DNA from: Epiperipatus broadwayi
Lineage: Eukaryota; Onychophora; Udeonychophora; Euonychophora; Peripatidae
Reading direction: 5' to 3'
Assembly (NCBI GenBank): GCA_028023455.1
Contig: JAQFVV010012507.1
Span: forward strand, 4,010,901 to 4,074,900
DNA: 64,000 nt
Part shown: positions 37,750 to 49,379 of the stretch, piece by piece
How the letters are laid out: each line of letters starts with the position of its first letter
Position numbering within the stretch: the first letter of the stretch is position 1
Made by a program: the position numbers and the translations under genes
The notes under the pieces: generated by a model
What the model saw: the letters and a program-made list of their open reading frames with translations, nothing else
What the model was told of the DNA's origin: nothing
Database searches by the model: none

Positions 37750-40700
37750 GTTTATTACTCATCTGGCATCTTAAATAAATATGTGATATAATCTTATAAT
37801 CTGAAAATATGTGACAACCAAAATAATACTATAATTTTGGGTAAATATTTTATAGTTAGTTTATGACCACAATAATAATAGAACAAATGAAGTTTCTTGA
37901 AGAAATCATATCAAGAACATATTATCATTCTTAAATAATAATTTTATTTATGTTGTGCAAATCTTATATCTTAATTCAAATTATCTGTGATTATGTAACT
38001 GTGATGTGAAGAAATTGAGTCAACACCAAGATTTATAAAACAAGTTTAGCAAATTTTATTTATAACTTCAACAATAAAATTATATATATTATTTATAATA
38101 TTAATGAACTTTTCATTATCACACTTTCTATACTTTTAAAAAATAAATTATAAAGAAAAATAAGATATGGAACACTTTTTAAAAAATAAAAATATCTCTT
38201 ATTAAAGTACTATTATAATGTATCTCTGTTACATGTGCATTACTTTGTTAATCTCAAGATACAAAATAAAAAAAATAATTAGTTTAATGTTCAACTATTA
38301 ATTTGTACATAGTTCCTTTGAAATAATTTAACATATCATGAATTCATTCCCAACTTAATAATGGCATGAATAAATTTAATTAACAACATAACGGTCTAAT
38401 TATACACTGATAGAATATTACATAAATATCAGATAAAATGTATGTGTTGGTGTATATTTTTGTTAAAGAATAACATTTATAAAACACATAATTATCTGTA
38501 TCACTTTAACACAATCTGCCACGATCCCGTTTTATCATATTATTCATCAAAAATATGCATCATGAGTAAGTTTTAAAAAAATACTTAACAATTAATCAAT
38601 ATTTTTAGGAACCCACTTTAATTATCACTTATACATCTTTCTAAAAAAAATAATCAATTTAGAATATAAAAATATTTTATGATTCTCCTCCTTATCAATT
38701 ATACTCTGATAATCATTTGCATTCATCTCTATCCTCATTCCTAGCAAGACAACCTATCTTATCATTTTCAATAACAATTTCAGTTCCCCAAAATTATTCA
38801 TTATTTCATGTTTTAAATACAATCCTTTACGATGTAATACTAGAAATGTGATAGGGAACAGATATTTAGGCATATAAAACAAAATAGAATCTAAACTTAC
38901 TAGCAGCTCTATTAGATAATAACCATGGTAACAGTGTATAAAAAATGAGATATGACTTATCTATCTAATAACCTCCACCACAAAATATAATGTCCAGGCT
39001 ATTTATTCAGCTCTATGGAACATTTACCTTCAACACAAAGAAACACTGCCATGGAAAATAGACAAGCTATAAGGCTAAGTTATCTAACTTGCATAATCAT
39101 CACCACTAATTACCCTTATTCCCATATAAATAAATCCTACATAACATTACTTTGGTTTTATTTAACTTACTTCCAAGCCACTACCTTTATAACTTTTTTA
39201 GAGACTTATTACTCTACATCACTAAAATTCTTACTACTTTTCCACAACAATAAATAAATTTGCATAGAAATAACAACCTAACTACTCAATAAGAAAGATT
39301 ACTTATTTTCTTTTAGAAGTCTTGAATTAAAATATAAATAATTACTATAGTTCTAATGCTTCAATACTTTAATCATTTTAAAATAAGTATTAATTTCAGT
39401 TACAATAGAATCATACAATTATATTCCCATTACATAAAAAATATATTTATCATATAAGATAAAAGTATGCATATTTTTTTTAAAATAAATAAACTCCTAT
39501 AAGTTATGTGTATGCATCGTGTTTTTTATACATTCTCACACATCCACACACAAAAAATGGCACAAAATTTTAACCATCTAAAATAGAATAAAAAAACATC
39601 ATAAAACCATTAATCTTTTATAATTATTACTATAAGTAATCTTCCTACTGGTTGACCACTTAAATGATGTTTTCTGGTCCACAAACTAAATAAAATATTA
39701 TATAGTATATCATTCATTCAATATTATCGCACTTAAAATATTAATACTTTTTTTAAAACTATTAAATATTTTTTAGCATTAACACTAAAATTAGTAAAAT
39801 AAATTGAGACAATATTTACTTAAACTCTATACCTTTAAAGTCCATTAAAAGAAAAATGTCTTTTTTCCTCCCTTAGGTATTTTAGTACTAGTTGATAAAA
39901 CTTCTACTGATGCCAAAACCATGCATGATCTGTTGGTTCCACTTTTAAAACAAAATGAATGACAATTTTTCAAAAATAAAAATAAGGTAAATTGACTTTT
40001 TAAAATATCCAGATTGATTCCTAAATAACCATGGGTTTGCTTTTAAAAGTTTATAAAATAATAGTTCATAGTTTCGATTATTCAATAAAAATAATTATTG
40101 AAAGTACTTTTAATATCATATAACAAAATAATTTCAAAGTTCTGCTATTTTCATTCTAATTTCACAACAGTATGTTTTTGATACAGCAATAAAACTCAGC
40201 ATCCTTTGATACTTACGATGTAGTTAAAGACTTCGATAAATAATTTTTAATATCTTTTGTATGACCCACATACACTAATTAATAATAGAATAATTTTAAA
40301 TACTTATTTTTCAAAGTTTATTTTTAATGAGAAATGAAAACTTTCTGATAACAATCTTAATCTTTTTTACATCTTTTAAAATTATGATAGTTTTAAAATG
40401 ATTATTAAATATTTTTTCATAGAGAAATATTTCTGCATTTCATAATAATTTTTTTATCAAATTTAAAAGATTTACCATCTTATTTTTAAAATAACTCCTC
40501 TGAATAAAGGCATTTTAATATATTTCTTTACTTTTAGTTTATCACAAACTTTTATAAACCTTCCCTTTGATCTCCAATTTTTTAATCTCAATAGCAAACT
40601 AATATTACCAATTAATATAGGCAAAAGTATATGCCTAATTGAAAGATAATTATTTGACATTTTTTATATAAATTTAAATTTAACAATGATATATTCATGC

Positions 40701-41838
40701 TTAATATGATGTTAGAATTAAGATTAATAAATCAGTCAATAGGGAATTACTTAGCTTTTAGCATGGCATCTCTGTATTATACAATTTTATAATAAATTAC
40801 TGTACTTTTTTTAAAGTATAAAGTAATATAATTGACTATTAATAGTACACTTAGTTAACAGAAGTAGTCGTAACAGTAATAACAATAGTAGTACCTTGAA
40901 AATAATCGTGCACCAATTTTTATACCCAAACGAATTACTCCCTTGATTGGTTAACTAAACAATGCTCTGCTAGTTTATTTACATCCCTAGCCTACAACAC
41001 AGAATCAAAGTTAAAAATAAATAATGATTTATCTAATATTTATTATTTATTATATTATTTAATTCCTAGTTAATTTTCATATTTATTTACATCTATCAAA
41101 TACGTCAAAATAACTTTTAAAATCATATTGTAATACTTATTATTACTTTTAGCTCTTTTAAAATGTAGTTATCCTTAAAAACAAAACAAAAATGTAATTT
41201 CACTTATTACATTCGTTTTTAAAATAAATAATAGTTCAATATAATATTTTAAATTTTATAATAGAATTTTTAAAACAGTTTGCAACTTTGCTAAAAAACT
41301 TGCAAGCATGTGTGTACCAATATTTATCTGTCACATGACCTACAACTCCAATGAAATGCTTATAATTTAGCTGAAAATAAACAAACCATTTTATTTATTT
41401 TTTTAAATATTTTTTAAATAAAATAATATAACAACTTTAAAATAATAGTTTGATATTACAAAATCAAATATTTATCTTCTACCATAATACTATTAATAAA
41501 TAAATACTTTACATTCAATTATGAAATATTAATTTTTATTACTCAAATATATTATTTATTCAACTTTAAGTTATTACTTTTTAAATTTACTTTAAACATT
41601 TAATCACAAGACTTATTAATGCAGTGTTTATTATGGCCAGTTTTTTCAACCATACAATACTATAATTTATCTTTAGTTAACTGTTTTTTTTAAATATTAA
41701 TACAATATTACACAGTAAATATTCTTATCTAGACTTTTTAAAAGATCATCAACACATTACATACGTCATACCCCTAAAATAACTTTTTAAGTTTAAAATT
41801 TTTTAGTAAATTGATATAAACAATTCATCCTGACCTAA

Positions 41839-41874
<36 letters not shown>

Positions 41875-41900
41875 TGATTGTGTGTAAATTTATAAATAAA
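37750..41900. other. Intron 3, middle: no gene
   Basis: AT-rich DNA, with 38.6-39.3 kb slightly richer in C on the + strand and carrying an 80-codon frame (39015-39257). No conserved motif was recognised. A relic of a retroelement is possible but unsupported. Confidence 0.3.
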
Positions 41901-41904
41901 TATT

Positions 41905-42629
41905 AGAAAATAAAAAAATAATAATAATGTTAATTCTTCTGATAAAAAAAATTGTATAAAAATAGCATATATTTTAAATCAGCAAGCATGTTTCATTAAG
42001 AAAATTTATAAAGGTAGATATGATATTGCATTTTATGCACAACCTACATTAAATAAATTAATGAATAATTCAAAAGATAAAACCTTATTGACAAATAAAA
42101 ATTGTATCATTTATAAATGGACATGTAGGTGTGGCAGTGTATATATAGGTGAATTGAGAAGCATATTAAAAAAAAGAACAGTGGAGCACTTGTTATTATT
42201 AAAAAGGGTTCAAAATACAAAACAAAATTATAAAAATAATGATAATTTATCAGCTTTGGTCATTTATGACCATAATAAATCATGTATATATGGTTTGAAT
42301 TTAATGTTAGTAACACAAAAATATTGGAAACTAAAAGAAATTATAATAAAAGAAAAATTAAGAAAGCAATGTTAATATATAAATACAAGCAAGATTTAAT
42401 CATCAGGCAGGCAGCAAATATTATAATCATATGAGAAAGTTGACATCATAGAATAATGGGGAATTGACTTTTTAAAAGTATTAGTTGACAAAACCTACAA
42501 GGATACTTGAAAGCACTCCTAAATGGTGGTTATAGTTATATTTTTGTAAACTTATAAGTATTGTATTTTCTAATATTTATTTCTAAATTTATGTATATTA
42601 TTTTGAAGAAATACAGACATTGATTTGTA

Positions 42630-42645
<16 letters not shown>
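41905..42645 (+). pseudogene. Penelope-like element family C, 3' fragment
   Basis: A 104-codon frame at 42061-42375 encodes NKNCIIYKWTCRCGSVYIGE followed by a Leu/Lys-rich stretch. This is a GIY-YIG nuclease start (IIY ... YIG, with CxC between), as in Penelope-like elements. Flanking sequence on both sides (GTTAATTCTTCTGATAAAAA upstream; ATTATTTTGAAGAAATACAG and ACATTGATTTGTAATATAT downstream) matches the longer copy at 46085-48965. 5'-truncated. Confidence 0.75.
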
Positions 42646-42663
<18 letters not shown>

Positions 42664-42689
42664 TAAAAATGAAGATTTGCATAGGTTAA

Positions 42690-43497
42690 ATATATAAAAA
42701 AACATATTTTGCGGGTTCATCCGTGTTAAAAACATTAAAGTTCCACCAATAGCAAAAATGTTAAATTTTGGAATGTTTTTTAAAAAAATCTTTCCAAATT
42801 GAAGGAAGTTTGCATGTATCATCAAGCTTATTGATACAATCTGGCCTTTTAAGTATCTCAATGGCTTCTCTAATTTTGCATTGGTAAAGATTATCACAGT
42901 TGGATATGATCCTGGTACTAGAAAAATCAATTTTATGGCATGAATAGATAGTATGGAGTGAGAGTGCTGATGAAGATGAGTGTTGTTTAACTGCAGTAGC
43001 ATGATAATCTCTCCTAACACTGATGCGATGATTACTCATACTTATGTAAGAAGCTTTACAATTTTTACATGAGATTTGGTAGACACCATAAGATTCAAGA
43101 GGTATTGAATCCTTAGGCTTGGTTATTATACTGCTGATCTTTTGATGAGCAGAAAATGCTGTATCTATATTATAGCGTTTTAATATATGTCTGATACTGT
43201 CTGTAGTATCTTTTACATATGGAACACAAATCCTAATAGCTGATTTATCATTTTTTGTTTCTTATTTTGTCTATTTTGGGCTTAAAATAAGGCTTTTTTT
43301 TATAAATTTGTAATTATAACTATTTGCTAATAAAACACTATTAATATGATTTATTTCTTCTTTCAGATGTGTCTCATCTAAAAGGCTAATTGCTCTATTT
43401 AAAAGAGTTTTGGCTACAGAAATGATCTGAGTTGGGTGATGATGAGAATGGAAATGTAAATATCTGTCTATGTGTTGTATCCTTTCTGTAAATCGAA
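42690..43497 (-). pseudogene. Penelope-like element family A, minus arm of an inverted pair
   Basis: Read on -, 43516-43271 encodes the end of a PLE reverse transcriptase: RFTERIQHIDRYLHFHSHHH, then VAKTLLNRA. It is followed in other frames by the linker and GIY-YIG nuclease: GVYQISCKNCKASYI then MSNHRISVRR, HSALSLHTI-like, DNLYQCKIREAIEILKRPDC and PSIWKDF (42761-43140). The tail ends with GGATGAACCCGCAAAATATG (about 42700-42720 complement) and lacks the GTGGATGACTTG segment kept by the + arm. Frameshifts between modules show it is dead. The 5' end abuts the + copy directly. Confidence 0.85.
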
Positions 43498-44237
43498 AAT
43501 AGTGTTTTATTAGCAAATAGTTATAATTACAAATTTATAAAAAAAAGCCTTATTTCAAACCCAAAATAGACAAAATAAGAAACAAAAAGATGATTAATCA
43601 GCTATTAGGATTTGTGTTACATATGTAAAAGGAACTACAGACAGTATCGGATGTATATTAAAACGCTATAATATAGATACAGCATTTTCTGCTCATCAAA
43701 AGATCAGCAATATAATAACCATGCCTAAGAATTCAATCCCTCTTGAATCTCATGGTGTCTATCAAATCTCATGTAAAAATTGTAAAGCTTCTTACATAGG
43801 TATGAATAATCATCGCATCAGTGTTAGGAGATATGAGCATGCTAATGCAGTTAAACAATACTCATCATCATCATCACGCTCACTCCATACTATAGATTCA
43901 GGTCATAAAATTGATTTTTCTATTATCAGGATCATATCCAGATGTGATAATTTTTACCAGTGCAAAATTAAAGAAGCCATTGAGATACTTAAAAGGCCAG
44001 ATTGTATCAATAAGAGAGATGATACATGCAAACTTCCTCCTATTTAGAAAGATTTTTTTTAAAAAACATTCCTAAATTTAACATTTTTCCTATTGGTGGA
44101 ACTTAAAGGTTTTTCAAATCAGTGATTGTAGTGCCTCTACAACCATATCTCTACCTTTTCTCACTCTGTGGATGACTTGTGTGACCAAGTCGAAACGTCA
44201 GTATATTAATATTAAAAGTTTCAAACACGGATGAACA

Positions 44238-44250
<13 letters not shown>
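43498..44250 (+). pseudogene. Penelope-like element family A, plus arm of an inverted pair
   Basis: Encodes RICVTYVKGTTDSIGCILKR (linker), then GVYQISCKNCKASYIGMNNH (GIY-YIG with GVY and YIG intact), then RSLHTIDSGHKIDF and KIKEAIEILKRPDC, stopping at 44045 where Trp is usual (TAG for TGG). The tail has GTGGATGACTTGTGTGACCA, AGTCGAAACGTC and ACACGGATGAACATGCAAAA. It begins with sequence also present in the - arm (from about 43338 inward), so the two copies are head to head with a 159-bp unpaired centre. The proteins of the two arms differ at roughly 15% of positions. Confidence 0.88.
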
Positions 44251-44284
<34 letters not shown>

Positions 44285-44325
44285 TATATTTAATGTTTTC
44301 ACAGTTATATGATGTACATAAAATA

Positions 44326-45139
44326 TAAGTTTTTGGGCTGTACTATGGTTTTCCATTAAACACCGATATTTTGACAGACTAGCAACCGCCATTTTCAAGG
44401 TTAACTTTTGAAACAAAATCCATTAATCTTAAAAAATAATGTGACTGTGTGCGAGATGAGAAATGAGATTTAAGTTCAGAATTCACAATATGAGACTTAT
44501 AAAAATTGTTTATTTCTCTCAGTATTTTTATATATTAATTTTAAGTTAATATTAGATAAAATGAGAGGTTTCCACATAGCTGGAATACGTTTTGCTTCAT
44601 CAGCCCTATTTAATCCAGTAGGTCTCTTTAATATTTCAATTGACTCTCTCATGGTTCTTAAATCATATCTTTCCAAATTAGCAAGTATTTTTGTAATGTC
44701 AAAATTATGTTTGTGACCAGTTTCTAAATAATGGGAAGTAAAAACTGATGTGCTAATTTTTTGATGAAAAGCATTTCTATGTTCTTTAATTCTGACATTA
44801 ATTCATCTATTAGATTGACCCACATAGCCTCTTGAGCACTGAAAACACAGGATTTCATAAACCCCATGGTGTTCCAAAAATATTCTGCTTTTAGGTTTAT
44901 AGAAAAACTACCAATTTTTCTGCCAGTAGAAAAAGTAGTCTTTATATTAAAACAAGATAGTTTTCTACTGATTTTATCAGTAACCCCCCCCCTAATGTAA
45001 AGCAAAATTACTCTATTAAAGAAGGAATTGTCAATTCTATCCTCTTTTTTCTTTTTAGTATTAATGTTATATAAAGCCCTACATATGGTGTTTTTATTAT
45101 AATTATTAGAGAGCAGAATACTTTTTGTAAGTTCTATTT
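44326..45139 (-). pseudogene. Penelope-like element family B, minus arm of an inverted pair
   Basis: On - it carries the linker YIRGGVTDKISRKLSCFNIK then TTFSTGRKIGSF (45005 downward), a frameshifted GIY-YIG (VYEILCFQCSRGYVGQSNR in another frame), then ESIEILKRPTGLNRADEA and MWKPLILSNINLKLI. The tail ends near 44326 (AAGTTTTTGGGCTGTA on +). The open frame at 44724-45005 crosses the frameshift. Confidence 0.8.
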
Positions 45140-45186
45140 CTTTTTAGAGCTTATAATTTATCTGACAAAAAATATCTTTCTGAAAA

Positions 45187-46001
45187 AATAGAACTTACAA
45201 AAAGTATTCTGCTCTCTAATAATTAGAATAAAAACATCATATGTAGGGCTTTATATAACATTAATAATAAAAAGAAAAAAGAGGATAGAATTGACATTTC
45301 CTCTTTTAATAGAGTAATTTCACCTTACATTAGGGGGGGGATACTGATAAAATCAGTAGAAGACTATCTTGTTTTAATATAAAGACTACTTTTTCTACTG
45401 GCAGAAAAATTGGTGGTTTTTGTATAAACCTAAAGGCAGAATATTTTTGGAACACCAAGCAGTTTATGAATTTCCATGTTTTCAGTGTTCAAAAGGCTAT
45501 GTGAGTCAATCTAATAGATGAAATTATGTCAGAATTAAAGAATATAGAAATCCTTTTCATCAAAAACTTAGCAGATCAGTTTTTACTTCCCATTATTTAG
45601 AAACTGGTCACAAACATAATTTTGACAATACAAAAATACTTGCTAATTTAGAAAGATATGATTTAAGAACCATGAGAGAGTCAATTGAAATATTAAAGAG
45701 ACCTACTGGTTTAAATAGGGCTGATGAAGCACAACATATTTCAGCTATGTGGAAACCTCTCATTTTATCTAATATTAACTTAAAATTAATAGATAAAAAT
45801 ACTGAGAGAAATAAACATTTTGATAAGCCTCATATTGTGAATGCTGAACTTAAATCTCATTTCTCATCTCGCACACAGTCACATTATTTTTTAAGATCCA
45901 ACGGATTTTCTTTCAAAAGTTAACCTTGAAAATGACGATTTTTAGTCTGTCGAAATATTGGTGTTTAATGGAAAACAATACATGGTACAGCCCAAAAAGT
46001 T
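45187..46001 (+). pseudogene. Penelope-like element family B, plus arm of an inverted pair
   Basis: Mirror copy of the - arm. It has the linker (VTDKISRRLSCFNIKTTFST), GIY-YIG remnant (AVYEFPCFQCSKGYVSQSNR with YVG changed to YVS), then the intact C-terminal frame 45672-45923 (MRESIEILKRPTGLNRADEA, ISAMWKPLILSNINLKLID). The arms meet across 47 bases: AGAACTTACAAAAAGTATTC on the right faces its complement at about 45112-45136. Arms differ by scattered substitutions and small indels. Confidence 0.82.
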
Positions 46002-46041
46002 ATATATATATATATATATATATATATACTATTTATATATA

Positions 46042-46075
<34 letters not shown>
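46002..46075. repeat. (TA)n microsatellite
   Basis: Two TA tracts separating the family B pair from the long family C copy. Confidence 0.9.
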
Positions 46076-46084
46076 ATGGAAACT

Positions 46085-48965
46085 AGTATTAGAAATCATA
46101 TGTAGATTATCAAAGAATGGAGAAAGGTAAATTACAAAATAATTGCTTTAAAATGCAGATTGCAGTTTCTTTATAACTGTAAAATGTTAAAGGTTTTTTC
46201 AAATTGTTGTCAGATAAAATTTAATATGGCTAGCAAATTGTCGTCGAAAATGATATGTTATTTAAAAATGATTGTCCTACATAGTATTATTTCTTTGTGT
46301 AAATATTTAATTTTTGATAAAAGGTGGTATTTAAAAAGTTTAAATCATTTGATTGATTTGCATAATCGAAATGACTGGTTTTACTTTAAGAGTAATTCTC
46401 AAGTATTTTTTGATCGATATTATGACAGACTATGTAAGAAATTTAATAAAATTAGCTTTTTGTTTAAGAAAGAATTTAAAAATAGGTTTCAAGATAATAA
46501 CTTTGTTAATTTGTCTGGTATGCATCTCAATTTTAAAAAAAAAAAATTAATTAAATCTTGGTGCAAAATGTGTTGGTGGCCAATGGAAAGGTACTGATCT
46601 GGAATTGAAGACTGCTGTTGAAAGTTCTTTGGGTGTAATTAAATGTGATTCAAAGGTTGGCAACTATTTAGTTAAAAACGTAAAAAGAAAAGAATTTCAA
46701 ATATACAATAAATAGTAATTGGAACATACAAATTTCTAAATTTAAAATAATTGCATTTGTTAATAATCTTGTGTGCATAAAAGAAGATAAAGGTTTAAAA
46801 AAGTGATTGTTACTACAATGTGATTAAAAAACCTAAAGTTATTACTCAAATTAATATTCTTAATTTTATAAAGGTTAATATGATAATTATTGAAAGTTTA
46901 TGTGTTCGATTTGTTAACATTTTATAAAAAGCCAAAAATAGTTTAATTGATAATTGTATTTATTACAGGATTTATTCCTCAGCTGCAATATGACCCCTAA
47001 AATATTTTCAAATATAAAATTGCATAAAAAGAACCATTACAATTAATGATTGATTTTGGGAGTGCATTTTATTATGAAACATGTAGATTAATTATGAAAA
47101 TGTTACAGAAAATTCTTGGTTTTGATATATATACAATATGTTCATCATTTGATTTCATTGCTAAAATTAATAATGTTGTTATTGATAATTTTGATGTAAT
47201 TTGCACGTTTGTTGACAGTGAAATGTATGGATCAATTGATAGAATGATTTCTATTGAAATAATTAACAATGCATTAAAGTTAAAAAATGTTAACGTAAAA
47301 ATAATACAATTTATTGTTGAAACATTAAACATTATTGATAAAAATATTTATGTGATTTTTAAGCATGAATTTTATAAAATGAGTAATGACTGGCCAATGG
47401 GTCTTCCTACAGTTGCCCAAATATATAATTTTGTGATATCAACATATGAAGAAAATATTTTGAAAAAAGGAATATTATCAAAAAGATATTACTTTATACA
47501 ATCAATATGTTGATGATGTTTTTGTTTGTGGAAAGCCAACTGCTATTAATGATTTGTTTAATGAATTAAATAATAGAAAGGGCTTAAAATGGATTAAAAC
47601 AAATGAAAATTCAATGAGTGTTCAATTTTTCGATCTCAAGACAACTAGAAAGAAAGATCAACTGGGGTTGCTATAACCAATAGCAAAAAGGGGATAAATT
47701 TTATATAAATGAAAAGTTCCAATGTCACATAAATTGTCAGGTTTAAATTTCTTATTATTTAGAATTGATAATCTTTGTAAATATTCATCAGATGAAAACA
47801 AAAATTTTGAAATTTATTATAATGAATTGTTAAACATTGGATATAGTTATGATTATGTTTATTATACTATTAAAATTTTTAATTCTAAATATAAAAATAA
47901 TATTAATAATAATGTTAATTCTTCTGATAAAAAAAAATTGGATATCAATACTATATATATCAAATCAAGAGGCAAGTTTCATTAAAAAAATTTATAAAGG
48001 CATATGTGATATTGCATTTTATGCACCACCTACATTAAATAAATTAATAAATAATTCAAAAGATAAAATCTTATTGACAAATAAAAATTGTATCATTTAC
48101 AAATTGACATGTATTTGTGGCAGTGAATATATAGGTGAATCAAGGTACATATTGGAAAAAAATAAGAGTACTTGTTATTATTAAAAAAGGTTTAAAATAC
48201 AAAACTAAATTATAAAAACAATGATAATTTAGCAGCTTTTGGGTTTATGACCATAAAAAATAATGTATATATGGTTTTGCTTTTATTTATAATAATTTAA
48301 AAATATTGGAAACTGAAAGAAATAATAATAAAAGAAAAATTAAGAAAGTGATGTTAATATATTAATACACGCAAGATTTAATCAATAAGCAGACAGCAAA
48401 TGTTAAGATAACAGAATTATGGGAAAGATGACATCATGGAATTATGGGAAAGTTGACCTTTTACAAGTATTAGTTGAATTATATTCAAATATTAGCCTTT
48501 AAAGCTAATTGTGCATACACTTTTGTGAGTGTTAATAATAATAAATGAATATGTTCTTTCCAATACAAGATATAGTATTTATTCAGGAATAAAATGAATC
48601 CACTTATTCTTACAACTCAAATGCTTATATATGAGCAAATCTGAAGTACTGTCAAGAAAAGGGTGAGGATGGAACAGTCACTTTAAATTACTATATACGA
48701 TGTCTGAATGAATGATGTCGATGAACTTGTCTAGAATTTACTAAATGTCATTCTAACTGAAACTTAATCATATGTAAAAAAGCATTTATTTTATATAGTG
48801 TATGTTTACAATTGTATTACATTCAAGGATAGTTGAAAGCACTCTTAAGTGACAGTTATAGATATATCTTTTATAAACATTTAAGTACTGTATTATCTAA
48901 CATTTATTCATAAATTTACATATATTATTTTGAAGAAATACAGACATTGATTTGTAATATTATAT
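46085..48965 (+). pseudogene. Penelope-like element family C, near full-length but dead
   Basis: About 2.9 kb, the usual size of a Penelope-like element. Modules in order on +: an N-terminal basic region (46160-46597, with FDRYYDRLCKKFNKI); RT, with FDVICTFVDSEMYGSID (normally FDVxSLYTxIP), then YKMSNDWPMGLPTVAQIYNF (normally GxxMGSPLSP) at 47046-47513; the catalytic box YVDDVFVCGK at 47506-47535, one frame away; SVQFFDLKT; then the GIY-YIG start CIIYKLTCICGSEYIGESR (about 48085-48141). The tail at 48870-48960 matches family C copy 1. At least four frameshifts or stops separate the modules. The tail ends about 50 bases before kinase exon d. Confidence 0.85.
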
Positions 48966-49016
48966 ATATAAAATAAAATATCCATTATAACATAATTATT
49001 GTAATATATAATATAG

Positions 49017-49128
49017 AACATAGTACCTATTCGATGGTATGCACCTGAATCCATTATTGATAGAATTTTTTCTGAAAAAAGTGATGTATGGTCTTTTGGA
49101 ATTTTGGCTTGGGAAATAATTACTTTAG
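49017..49128 (+). CDS. Tyrosine kinase exon d: P+1 loop, APE, alpha-F
   Basis: Internal exon after acceptor AATATAG, with donor GTATGT; 37 codons plus one base (phase 0 in, phase 1 out). It encodes [13 protein letters not shown], the tyrosine-kinase P+1 loop and APE motif. It continues [24 protein letters not shown], the invariant SDVWSFG segment of alpha-F. DRI.....SDVWSFG...WEI.TLG is the FGFR-like pattern. An acceptor four bases further on (CATAG) would break phase with exon c, so 49017 is chosen. A (TATC)n microsatellite begins about 40 bases downstream of the exon. All conserved positions are intact. Confidence 0.92.
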
Positions 49129-49166
49129 GTATGTTCAAAACATTTTATTATACTAATTTTCTTGTC

Positions 49167-49378
<212 letters not shown>

Positions 49379-49379
49379 A

